From Erodium maritimum (lineage: Eukaryota > Streptophyta > Magnoliopsida > Geraniales > Geraniaceae), in assembly GCA_963921825.1 (NCBI GenBank), contig OY997592.1:34652252-34716251 (forward strand): a DNA stretch of 64,000 nucleotides, read 5' to 3'. The notes below the pieces were generated by a model, which saw only the letters and a program-made list of their open reading frames with translations, was not told where the DNA came from and made no database searches. The translations under genes were made by a program, and so were the position numbers. Within the stretch, counting starts at the first letter, position 1. The number at the start of each line of letters is the position of its first letter. Positions 46,651 through 58,700 of this stretch are shown in pieces.

Positions 46651-48360
46651 GGCTATCCACAGTGGCGTCGAAACGACACGTATTTGAGGCGTCGATTCCA
46701 ACGTGGCGGCGAAGAAGCGCATCGAATATACGGTGTAAAGTCGGGTCTACGTTGAATCTATGAAATCACAGATTCAACGTCGAGGGTTCTGTATACTCAG
46801 CGTGCCGTCGAATAGATAGATTCGGGGACCAACCGAATCTTGGACCGATGAACGAGGATGTGCCGCGTGGCACGATTCGTGCTTAAATGGCCTCAACGCT
46901 TCGTCTTCCTCATGATTCTTCTTCCCCGCTTCTTCTGCCTCCGTTTCTTAGACTTCATCCACCACCGCCGTTTCTACTAACAACATTCCCACCTCCAGCG
47001 TTTCTCAACCGCCTTTTCTACCACCGGCGATTCTCTACCACCGTTTCTCCCATACACTCCAAGACCTCTGACATTGTGCCACCACTGTTTCCACCGAAGT
47101 TTTTTCTACACCGTTTCTTCAGCGCCGTTTCCCTACAGTTGGAACGTCAACATCGTTGAGGCCATTACCGGAATGTTAACACTGTATCTCCAGCGCCGTA
47201 TCGGCACCACAAGAGCGATACTACTATTTCTCTACCAGCATTACATAGACACTACCGATTGTCCACCTCCCGTGTCTCTGACGTCCGATTCTCCTCTAAT
47301 GGCCGACAACGACCCTGTCGAAGGGTCTTACGCGGTGTCGGGCTCTAGCTCAACCCACATATCACGGCCAGCCTGAACCACGAACGTAAATCCCGTCGAT
47401 GGTCTTGTACACACGGCTTACCGTCAACCCGTTGAGCATGCTATGCATGTACCAGAAATGGAGTCGGGGCGAGGAGGTCAGTTGGTGTGTGCGTGGCTCA
47501 AAATGGCGGAGTAAGGGATTGACCAACATGGCGATGCCTTTTGGGATGACATACAAGAGAGCTCGCCCACATGACCCGCCAAACCCCGACGATTGAGCGG
47601 TCCGCCAAGAATTGCAACTATCATTGGACCGTCATCAACCGGGAGATCAAGTGTTTCAATGAGTGATGGTCGGAGATGAAGCGCATTCACCAACCTAGTT
47701 GGACCGACGCTCAGGTCATGGACATTGCAGAGGATGTGTACGCCGAGAGATACGAACACGAGTTTGTCTAGCATCATTGGTGGATTCTCATGCGGGACTA
47801 TCCATGCTGGAGGGGGTCGCAGATACAACCGTACTCAAAGATAGAAAGTGAGCCGAAAATGGTTTGGAAAAAATAACCATCTTTAGCAAAACAGGAGGAT
47901 CCACATCCGATGCCGAAGAACCTGTAATTGTTTTTGGAGGTGTAATGTGCAGGACTACTTGAAATTGTATCTTAGTTGTCCATAATAAAAAAATGACGAT
48001 TGACATGCTCCCTAATGTCATTGTTCCTGGAACAGAGCAAGTATTGTCTGGTGTCCGTATCTTCTAAACGGTTACGTGACATTACTTGCCATGTTTATGG
48101 AACAAGGACATTAGTAAATCCATGTCACTTGCCATTTTGGATTCTGAAATACCAAGAAAATAATTTGATGTTGTCCGTCATATTACACTCTTAGACCGAT
48201 TAACCAAGTTCGGGAAACTGGTTTTTGCCATTCAAGAATTAGTAATTCGTTTGGAGGTGTAATGTAATGACATAAGTAGTAAATTTGACCTTAGTTTCCC
48301 ATAATCGAAGAAGACAAGTGATGTGAAACCTGTAGTGGCAGTGGAAGCTAAAACATATCA
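46651..48360 (+). mobile_element. PIF/Harbinger-like element with ORF1 remnant
   Basis: Starts GGCTATCCACAGTGGCGTCG after TTA (46648-46650), which fits a Tourist/Harbinger end and target. ATG 46887 opens a Pro/Leu/Phe-rich 90-codon frame. Further right, 47580-47830 encodes broken pieces of a GT1/NAM-associated type ORF1 (NYHWTVINREIKCFNE, then QVMDIAEDVYAERYEHEFV). The right TIR was not found and the end given is approximate. No DDE transposase is visible. The copy is decayed. Confidence 0.45.
48065..48200 (+). repeat. Left copy of a 130-bp direct duplication flanking a LINE
   Basis: Contains TTACGTGACATTACTTGCCA and ends TCATATTACACTCTTAGACC. A diverged copy lies at 49420-49540, on the far side of the LINE at 48386-49395. 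The repeat is older than the LINE, which sits between the copies. Confidence 0.5.
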
Positions 48361-48385
48361 AGTGCTGTCACGGTACCATAAATTT

Positions 48386-49395
48386 TTTTTGATCAAAGAG
48401 AAATAAATGCATTAAAAAAGATAGTGCGAGTCTTGGGATAAAAACCACAACTACCAAAACAAAGTCCAACAAAAACACGACCCAAAAGGCAAAAGCAACA
48501 AAGAAAAACAAGAGAAATCATCCACCCCGGTCCACCACAACAACCACAAGCCAACCAGACTAGCGAACAGTGCATTAGAAGACCGCTCAGGCAACCTTGA
48601 TCAGACTAGTGAACAGTACCACATGAGACCGCACGGGTGGATCCTCTGGCCTCAAGAAGGCTAAGTGATCCATACTCCTCCACCTAAAATCGGGCAGATC
48701 GGCCCCAAACTGTGACCCCGGAACAAGTACTCACCGGACCCCACCAAGGTAAAGCAACCCCAAGACGACTCCAGAACAAGCACTCGTCGGACCTGGCAAG
48801 AGACCACCGAAGAAGAGGACCGGGGGACAAAGTGCTGAACTCCTCAAACATGACAAAACAATTCTCAGACGCTCCTAGTCAGCGCATCAGCTGGAGACTC
48901 GATCCACTCGAGGAAGGTGAAATGACGGCCAACTGCTCTCATGTTGGCAAAGGATCCCTGTTGAATCCTAACTAGAAGAATGCAAGGCTCAATGGTAGCA
49001 GACCTTGAGAAGACACGACGATTGCGTTCTAGCCAAATCGGCCAAAGACACAATAGCCCGATACCCGTCCACTTAGACCTCAGCCTCCGAAGTCCCAGCA
49101 GTGAGGTCCAAGACTCAAGAAGAAAGAGCTGGCGACAGCGGAAGAACACCCACAACTCCTCACATTCCCAAGACTAGAGACCAAATCCTCCAAGTCCACG
49201 AGCAAGCGACAAACAAGTGCCTAGAGTCCTCCCCACCTGAACCACACAGCACACACCTCCATCAGACTAACGGAATCGATACACCCCTAACCACCAAGAA
49301 GGAAATAGTGAGAACCTCATCATGAGCAAACAACCAGCCAAACAAATGAATCTTGGGAGGAACTGGGGCAGACCAGACCAGACCATAGGAACTGG
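48386..49395 (-). mobile_element. 5'-truncated LINE (3' end)
   Basis: Oligo-T at the left end marks a minus-strand 3' tail. 49155-48865 encodes the segment that follows zf-RVT in plant LINEs (LLCLWPIWLERNRRVFSRSA). The near-perfect TSD GGTACCATAAATTT / GGTACCATATATTT lies at 48372-48385 and 49396-49409. About 1.0 kb, only the 3' end kept. It lies about 370 bp upstream of the start codon of the PYROXD2-like gene. Confidence 0.75.
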
Positions 49396-49409
49396 GGTAC
49401 CATATATTT

Positions 49410-49768
49410 GATACAGTCACGTGACACTATTTGCTATGTTCCACTACTGCTTCCATATTACTTGCCATCTTCGATTTCAGATTATCGGGAATAAATTTTA
49501 CCATCGTGTCGTCATATTACACTCTTAGACCCATTACTAAACGTCCAAGACGAAGACATGCAAATCATATTGCGTTGAACAACTTTTCAATTTTTATCTG
49601 CACAATAGATTTGGAAAAGACCAAATCGATCTATATTTTTAGTGTAACAACAAAATCACAAGACCGATGGTCTAATCCCACGATGAAAGGTCTTAGCAAA
49701 CGACATCGCTCACGTGACAGCACATTCAAGCTTCCTCTCAGTCTCAGGATAGCAACTGACCTGAGACC
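49410..49768 (+). promoter_or_regulatory. 5' flank and likely promoter of the PYROXD2-like gene
   Basis: The only non-element DNA between the LINE and the start codon is about 360 bp, and its left part (49420-49540) is the second copy of the 130-bp duplication. CTATATTTTTAG at 49631 is a possible TATA box 138 bp before the ATG. CACGTGAC at 49711-49718 holds an ACGT core. If transcription starts near 49660 the leader would be about 100 nt. All of this is inference from position. Confidence 0.35.
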
Positions 49769-52700
49769 ATGTGGCGCAGGAGCTTCGGTACCGTCGCCGG
49801 AACCGCTCTCAAGGATCAGAAATGGGACGCACTGGTCATCGGCGGCGGCCACAACGGCCTCACCGCCGCCGCTTACCTTGCTAGAGCTGGGCTCTCCGTC
49901 GCTGTCCTCGAGCGTCGCCACCTAATCGGTGGTGCTGCCGTCACCGAAGAACTCGTTCCAGGCTTCAAGTTCTCCCGCTGCAGCTACCTCCAGAGCCTCT
50001 TGCGTCCCACCGTCATCAAGTAGGCTGAGGAATCTGGTGATATAAACCTATGTTTTGTGTACATCCACGACAATGCACACCACCTGTTTGACGGTTGTTC
50101 TGGTTGAATATACAGGGAATTGGAGTTGGCGAGACACGGATTGAAGTTGCTGAAGAGAAGTCCCTCATCTTTCACTCCCTGTTTGGATGGGCGCTATCTT
50201 CTTTTGGGGCCTGATAAGGAGCTTACCCATTCAGAAATTTCCAAATTCTCCAAACGCGATGCTGATGCTTACCCGAGGTACTTCTCTCGCTTCGATCTAG
50301 GATTTATTTTATTTCACAAATGCACCGAGGAGCATGTCGGTGACTGCAGTGATGTTTGTCCTGTTGCTAATGATTTGGATCTGAATTTAAATTGCTATTC
50401 ATCTCAAGTACATTCAAATATTGAGAATCTACAATGAAATATTGTGTATGATGTGGGAGATTCAATGAATTATATGTGCATGATAGAAGAGTTGCTGTAT
50501 ATAGTCTCATTTTCTTTGATGGCAAAATGGCCAATTTGACTTCACTGTTACACTCACTTTCTTCCTTGTACCTTCAGCTGGATATTTATAAAATTTGACC
50601 TTTAAGTCAATTATAATCTTGTGGTTAAGGGTTAGATATATACTTTTTTTTTCTGAAGTAAGCTACTCTTGATTTTTCTAATATTTTGTATCACTTGTAT
50701 TATACTTGAAATCTAACCGTTTTTACCGTTTTTTTCATCAACAGATATGAAAATCAGCTTGAGAACTTCTGTAAATTCATGGACGCACATTTGGATTCTC
50801 CTCCTCCTGAGACCTTGCAAGGAACTAAGTCTCTTAATGATCGGTTCACGAATAAGCTCCAAAACTCAACTTTTTGGGCTCGTTTGCTGCGGCAAGCTTC
50901 CTCCATGGGACAAAAAGATATGTTGTAAGAGCTCTCATATTCTTCCGAGCTGGTTTCCTATCATGTTAGCTCATGCATCTTTGCTCTCTTTTTGTTTCAC
51001 TTAACTAATAAGGCTATAGGGTCAGCTGCTAGTTAAATAAATTCTGGTAGCTTTCAGAGTTCGAGTATATTCGAACTTTAGAGTTCGGCTTTTTTGACGT
51101 GTATTTTGTTCATTTTGAAAGGGACTTCATGGACCTTCTACTATCGCCAGCTTCAAAGGTTTTGAACAACTGGTTTGAGGTGGTTACTTGATATTACTTT
51201 CTTGTACACTACAGTTTATATTTTTTTTTGAAGAATCATCTATTTTGCAGTATCAATCACTTTTGATAGTTTGAGTAGTTTAACTGTTTAAGAATGATAT
51301 TAACGTAGAAATATCTTGTTTGCACTAGAGCAACATTTGATTTGAAATGAAGATAGAGATTCTGATTTGCAATAAAAGTAAATTGCTTTTATTCAAGGTT
51401 CTAAAACTCAAGATTAGCTGAAACTCGACGAGGTGACAAAAAAGGATCCTTTGACTATTTGGGGTGACATCGGCAAAACTCGTTTTGTATTATTTAACAT
51501 ATATAAGGGCACACTTAGGTAAAATCACCCTCATAACGCAAACTAAGAAATCATCTCTGACACGTCCAATGACTCCTTTTTTTAGTGTTAGTTTGCACCA
51601 TAAATGGGTGTTTTACCCGAAATTTACTATATATATAATAGGTTTCAGGTGAAAACCTCTCTTTTTGGTGAAAACTAGAAACCCATCACAGCCATTAGAT
51701 CGTCAAGATGGATGGCTCAAGTTTAAAAAATTCATCTATAGCATGAATTGTAAATACGTAGATCTTTGAAAATTTTCTTATATTTATTTTACAATTAAAA
51801 TCCCCTAGACCCAAATGAGCTTTTAGTTTGCACCATAAGGATGGTTTTTACCCAAATGTGTCCTTATATATAAGGCAGGTTTCCAGTAAACACTCCCCGT
51901 ATGTGAACACTAACAACTCATCTGGGTAGTTAATCCGTACGTGATTTTTAGGGAGGCTTATGATTATAAAATAAATTCCAAGTTCTGCATATTTATATTT
52001 CATGTCATTAGTAATTTTTTGTTTAAATTTGATCCCTCAATGCAACAACTAGGATGGGTGCCTAGTTTTCACAATAGTGTTTTTACTTAGACCTATTATA
52101 TATGTGTGTATATACTTTGGATTAACTGCTAAGAACTACAAAAGTTTTGGCCTTAAAAGCTACATTGAGTTAAAAAGTGAACAAAAACATACAATAAGTA
52201 TTGCTCACAGTTTTTTTTGTTAAAATAATGGTTATTGTCAAAAGGTACACTGAAGTTTTGTCCACAAATGAATACATGCATAAACTTTTTTCCATGCTCT
52301 GTGGGTGCGTTGAAGTTTTGTCCACCGATTTGTTTAGAAATCATAACAGAAATGTTCAGAATGAATGGTCTAGGCATTTTTTCTCGGATTCAATAGATTT
52401 TTGGGCAATACGTAAGGCATTCTAAAGTTGTGTGGGCAATTCATAATGCATTCTATAGTTGTGTGGGCAATACTTTAGAGTAGTTTTCGACAATTAGCTT
52501 GTTACGTTTTTCTAGAAAAGTCGGTGGACAAAACTTTAGTGCACCCACAAAGCATGGACAAAAGTTTGTGCATGTTTTTGTTTGTGGACAAAACTTTAGT
52601 ACACTTTTTGACAATTAACCCTTAAAATAATGAACATAATATTCTGTTATGTCAAGTATTGGGCCCATACTTTTTGTCCACGGTACTTTTCAAGGCTATA

Positions 52701-55700
52701 TGTTTTAACCACAATATTTTTCAATGCTACATGCACTGTCCACATATCCTGTAGGGGTTAACAGAACTGTTCATTATTTTAATAAAAGTTTGTGGGCAAT
52801 ACTTATTGTATGTTTTTGTCCACTTTTAAACTCAGTGTAGTTTTCAGCAAATGGACAAAACTTTTTGTGGGTTTTAGCAATTAATAGGGAAGGGTTCCAT
52901 TAAAAACTGTTCTTAAACTAAAAGCTAGAAACTACTCAATCTCATCGTCAAGATTAGGATCCAACGACGCAACAACGCTATCAGAATATATCGAAAGTTA
53001 CAGAACTTCCTCAATTTTGGAAAATATCGGAATTCAGTCCAATGTAGTCCCATACGATTTCTATACTACTCCGACATTAGTCGATGACAAAACTAACCTT
53101 ACAATGGTAGTTATAGACAACTTACTCCCATACCGTTCGCCTAATTTAAAAATGTCAATGTGTGTTTTGAATCCATCTTAGCTCTTCATTTTTCAGATGT
53201 GTCGTGTAAGATGTGATATCGTGTTTAGCTGAACTCGTCTATTTATATATTATGTATATAATACAATTATAGACAAAAATAGTATAACTTAATAGAATAA
53301 GATAGTTCCAAACACATGTTAATTCATGTTCCATGCAACTGAATTGTATTTGAAATGTGAATTGAACTCTTGATCGATAATCTCTGTTCGAGTTCGTGCT
53401 ATGCACAGATTTTCGTGTACACATTTTTATATACACTTACGAATTGTATATGAAGAATATTTGACCGAGTTCAACTAAGCTTTGATTGAGTTGATCAAGT
53501 TCGATCGATATCCACTTATTGAACTCAGTGGAAACCGGTAAAAAGTCGGTGGTTAAGTTTCACCAATATATTGGGATTTTCAGAGCCACATTTTGAATGG
53601 GAAATTTCAATGGGATGACTTCGTATTTGCTAGCTAAACATTTTGAAGATTTTCATTTAAAGCCACATTGCTTTGATGGTGAAACAAAATTTCCTGGCCG
53701 CTTGAATATGTGTATTTAAGTTTTGTATCAGATTAGGGCCATGATGTCATTTGTCACTACCCGGTGGCACTTGCAATTGATTTTCTTCTTTGCATGCAAT
53801 TTTTCATTATGACTGCTTCTGTAGACATTCTTGGGGATCAAATCTTGTTAGCTTTGGTTTTTACAATTTATTTATTGAGATAAATGTCCAAAACTATCCT
53901 AAAGTTTCGTCCACAAACGAGTTCATGCACAAAGTTTCGTCCACGCTGTGTGGCTACCCTGAAGTTTTGTCCACGACTTTTTTAGTTTTGACGTAATAGG
54001 GATGTTCAGAATGATGGTCTGGGCAGTGCTTCTCGGATTGAATATGAGCGTGGACAAAACTTCAATGCACCCACAAAACGTGGACAAAACTTAAATGCAC
54101 CCACAAAAGCGTGGGCAAAACTTCAATGCACCCACAAAGCGTGGACAAAACTTCAGTGCACCCACAAAGCGTGGACAAAACTTTGTGCATCAACTCGTTT
54201 GTGGACGAAACTTAGGGTAGTTTTGGACAATTATCCCTTATTTATTTTCTATAATTGTTTTTCATATATATACACAGGGAGATGTTCTGAAGGCAACCCT
54301 TGGAACAGATGCTGTCATAGGTTCTACGGTAAGAGTTCATGGAATGGAAATGGGTGACCACTGGATTTAAATTTGAATAACCTGGACACATTTACTATAC
54401 CTACTACCTACCTAGTAAGTTCAGCACAGTTTTTGTTCATATGATTTTTTTAGAATGGTTAAGAGGATGATAAGTTAAATTGTGTTCGGCTACATTGCCA
54501 ACTGCTTAACAATATCTCTGAATATGAGTGGTTAACAGAAAGGGGAGTTCCTCTAAACCACCCAAATATATTACCCACAAACAGAAAACTACACACTTAA
54601 CAAATGTGACCTTTAAGCTACAGGAATTCCTTTAAACCACCCAAATATATTACCCATAAACAGAAAACTACACACTTAACAAAAGTGACTGTTAAGCTAC
54701 CCTTTTAGTTTGACCATTGTACTCAAGTAGATTTCTATTAGTTTTTAAACAAATTAACCCAATAGTTATCATATTTCCAATAGATTCCTGGGTTCATGAT
54801 AATCAACTCTATAAACTTCCCTTAATGTGCAAGTCGTATAACATAATGAAACCTTGCTCGTGAACCTAAATTTGAATTTTAATACTACCCCTCACATTTC
54901 GTAGTTGCCAAAGAACTAATAATTTTTAATATTTTAATATCCCCCCTAACATGTAGGACTAGGCATCTACACAACACCAGCTTATGAACAAAAAGCCCAA
55001 GAAGATCTCGAGCTATTAGCGTCTATCTTGACTTTATAGATGCATGATTCAGCTTCGAGCAAGTATATCACGTGGGCACATAACATATTCACGCATCTAC
55101 GACGCAGAACGACTGTGCAAAATATTAATAGGGGAGACATCAACAGCAAACCGGAGAACACCGAGAAACTAAAAACGTTGAAAAATAGTAGAAGTTGCCG
55201 AAGAATGATGAACTTAGGAGATGGCCTTCGTGAGGAAGAGTCATGGAAGTTGTCGGAAAAGTTGCTTCTCAACTTAACAACAGTGACGTTGCCCAAGAAT
55301 ATGGAAACATAACTGAACAAATAGAAAACCTGGGAATAGTGGTCGCCTTTTAGTCGCAATGCCCTGCTTATTGCTTATAAAAAACAATGCCCTGTTCACT
55401 CGCTACAACCAAAGGGTAACGAGTAGGCGGAACCTCAAAATGTATGAAATCCTTTTGCCCCGGTTTTGATATAATGTAAAACTAGAAATAAGAAATAATA
55501 TTATTGCTTGATGATTAGTACAAAGCAGAGTCTCCCTTTCTAGAGGGAAACCATACACTCAAGAGACACCTTAGTTAACTTAATAGACATTATAACTAGT
55601 CCAATACTCTTGGGCTCATGATATCAACTCAATACACTCTTGGGCTTAGTAGGCTATTGGTATTCTAACACTCCCCCAAGTTGTACAACACAACGAGACT

Positions 55701-58700
55701 TGCATGTGAACCAAAAATTAATTTGCAATACTACCCTTCACATTTGGTAGTTGCCGAAGAACTGATAATTTTTTACATTTCTTTACTCCCCTCACATGTA
55801 AGACTAGCTATCTACAAATGTATCATAGTAGGCTATTGGTATTCTAACACCCCCCAAGTTGTACGCCACAACGAGACTTGCATGTGAACCAAAAATTAAA
55901 TTGCAATACTATCCTTCACATTTGTTAGTTGCCGAAGAACTGATAATTTTTTACGTTTCTTTATTCTCCTCACTTGTAAGACTAGCCATCTACAAATGAA
56001 TTATAGTAGTAATGACGATATCCATTTAAACGAAAAATAAATATATGATGGCAAACAAGATCAGAACTCCGAACACCACCCGTTTCGTCTTCATGTCCGT
56101 ACACGCTCGATTCTAGAAATGTCAACGAGACATCAGACGACTCTGACTACAGAACCACCGTCCAGTACTCTCCTTTCTCATCGATGCACCTTCTGCTGTT
56201 TACTTAAAGCACACACCATCTTCCTCACCAGATTTGTATGGTCTGCATGGCTTTCCAATGCTGTCTAGCCGGAGAAGACGGCCCCAACAGAAGAAGACGA
56301 AGCACGCTGATCTGAAGAAGAAGGCAATCCTGTGGAGCCACCAATTAATTTTTTCCATTATTTATGTATCATTTCAAGGACAAATTTGTCATTTTGAAGA
56401 TTTATCCCCGTCCATTTTAACTAAATATTCTTCAAACTTTGTTCATTTTAATGGAACTTGTGTACAATTGTCAATACAGTTGGGAAAGTTCACTTTTTGT
56501 AGGTGGGTAATTTACCGTTTGTGAGCAATGGTGTATTTAGGTAATTGTAAGGAATTCCCCTCTTGAAAAACTGGTTGGTGGTTTCCAACACAAGTTTGGC
56601 CAAGTGGGAAGAACCTCACTTCTATGTAAGTGAGGTCCTTAGTTTGAATCTTTCTACTTACAAATTATATTAGAAATTAAAACTGGGGATCTGCAAATTT
56701 TATGTGTTCCATTTTTTTTTTATTTGTACACTTATAGTTCATTTGATGTCAAAATTTGTATATGTAGGGAAGTGTCCACACACCAGGAAGTGGATATGTC
56801 TTGCTACATCATGTGATGGGAGAAACTGATGGTGATCGCGGGGTTTGGTCGTATGTATCTCAAATGCTGGATTCACGTGTAAATTGTTCATGACATAGAT
56901 AGCAAACTGTAATACTAAAAACCCTTCCCCCCAGCTGAGATAATAAAACTTCAATGTAATTACTAAGAATGTAAGCTTAACACCTAATGACTTAATGAGT
57001 AAAGATTTTAGAGTTTTGTGTACTGAGGACTTAGTCTCAGTGCAACTTGAAGAATGAATTCTGAGACTTTAAGTGTAGTTACATTTTTGTACTGCGAATG
57101 GCTTGCGACTCCCCTTGAGTGCAATGTGTATTTAGATCCCAAACCTCTTTAGGTACTTACTTGCGTGACCATAATCAATGAATATGTATCTTGGAGAGAT
57201 ATTTTCACAATATAAGGCCATGTATCCTTAGGTTTCTAGTTTCATTGGTATTTTCTCAGCGCATGGGCTTTGGTGATCTGTCCTTTTTTGAATAATTAAA
57301 CCCCACTTGCTAATAAAGAGAGAAAAGTAAAAGGATGTTGAACAAAACTTGAATTGTCAACAACATTACTAATGATGCTCCATTGCTTCTGCAAACACAG
57401 TTTCTTAAAGTTTTGCATTTCAAGCTACTAATTGTGTGGTGTTCTATGTCATGTACGTAGCTTCCATTATTCTTGCTCCTGGCTACAAATTCTGCAGAAA
57501 GTTTATATTTTTCATTTCTGAAAGAGAGCATATTTTAGAGCCAATCACTTTTCTGCCATGGTTTATATTCATTCCAGTTAGGCAAACGACAGATGACAGA
57601 TGGTTCTCAAAGAATTGGTCTAGTATTTCATTGGCTTTCTTTCTGAATTTGTCTTGAATTGTTGTGCTTTGCAAGGTATGTTGAAGGTGGAATGGGATCA
57701 GTGTCATTGGCTATTGGTAATGCTGCTAGAGAAGCCGGGGCTCATATTGCAACAAACACAGAGGTATTATTACAAGGATGTACTTTGCAAAGCCTTCATC
57801 TCACAGCTTACCATTTAATAATCATAGCAAAACTGTCTTACAAGTTACAAGTAGTATTGGCTAAGCTGTCCTTTACTTATGATGTACTTTGTATCTAAGA
57901 AGTCAATTTTTGTTTGTCCTTTATATCTGGCACTTCATGTCTTATGTCCTACAATCAAGTGTTTATTTTGTTGCTTAGGTGTCAGAAATATTGGTTGACA
58001 ACTCGAACAATGTGAATGGGGTTAGTACTATATGTGCATTCCATGAGTGAATTGATTTTAGAGCTTTACTTAAACTAATTACATATTTTGAAAAATGCTA
58101 ATCTTTTTCCAGGTATTGCTAGCTGATGGTACACAAGTGCATTCATCAATTGTTTTATCGAATGCAACCCCTTACAAAACCTTCATTGTAAACACTAACC
58201 AACTACTTCTAACCTTATTACCCACTTTCATTGGAATATAAGTTTGATCGGTAGGTTCTGCTTTGCTGACAGGAATTGGTGCCTAACAGTGTTCTTCCTG
58301 AAGATTTTACCCGCGCTATTAAGTACTCTGACTACAGCTCCGTAAGCCACTATCTGGTCTTTTATGTATTCACATGCTGTTGTTGAGGGAAAATTATAAG
58401 CATCTGTGTATGCTACTGTTCCTTTTTTTTTTGGCTAGTATTCCTGCTATTCTATTCTGAAGAAGAACCTGAAATTATGCAAACTAGATGCGAACTAATA
58501 TATTAATTACAGTTACAACTTTGTGACTACATAATGTTTTGGGGTACATACCAATAGTTGCCTAAGTTCAGTACCTATACAACTTGTGATTACATAATGT
58601 TTTGGGATAATTACCAATAGTTGCCCTAAATTCAGTACCTATAGAGCAGTTCTTGGTGATGTGCTTTGTAAGGTTCGACGCAAGGGCCGGGTTGCCTTTG

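Larger units (their letters stand above)
54542..56560. mobile_element. Possible composite inverted-repeat element in intron 5
   Basis: GGGGAGTTCCTCTAAACCAC at 54542 and, in reverse, GGGGAATTCCTTACAATTAC ending at 56560 form imperfect inverted ends of about 60 bp with shared ACCCAAATA/ACCTAAATA and TTACCCAC motifs. The first 165 bp (54547-54710) are two tandem copies of an 82-bp unit. The interior holds an LTR fossil (54830-55995) and unassigned DNA with short open frames (55996-56510). No TSD could be matched, so this is a proposal. Confidence 0.35.

Noticed and set aside
49631-49921. 96-codon minus-strand frame opposite exon 1
   Set aside because: Shadow of the GC-rich first exon of the PYROXD2-like gene.
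50278-50437. Read-through of exon 2 to 50437
   Set aside because: The frame past 50277 loses family similarity, and a GT donor at 50278 joins exactly in phase to the exon at 50745.
54982-55359. 125-codon minus-strand frame in intron 5
   Set aside because: Phe/Ser/Leu-rich with no domain; lies in element-derived DNA between LTR tail repeats.
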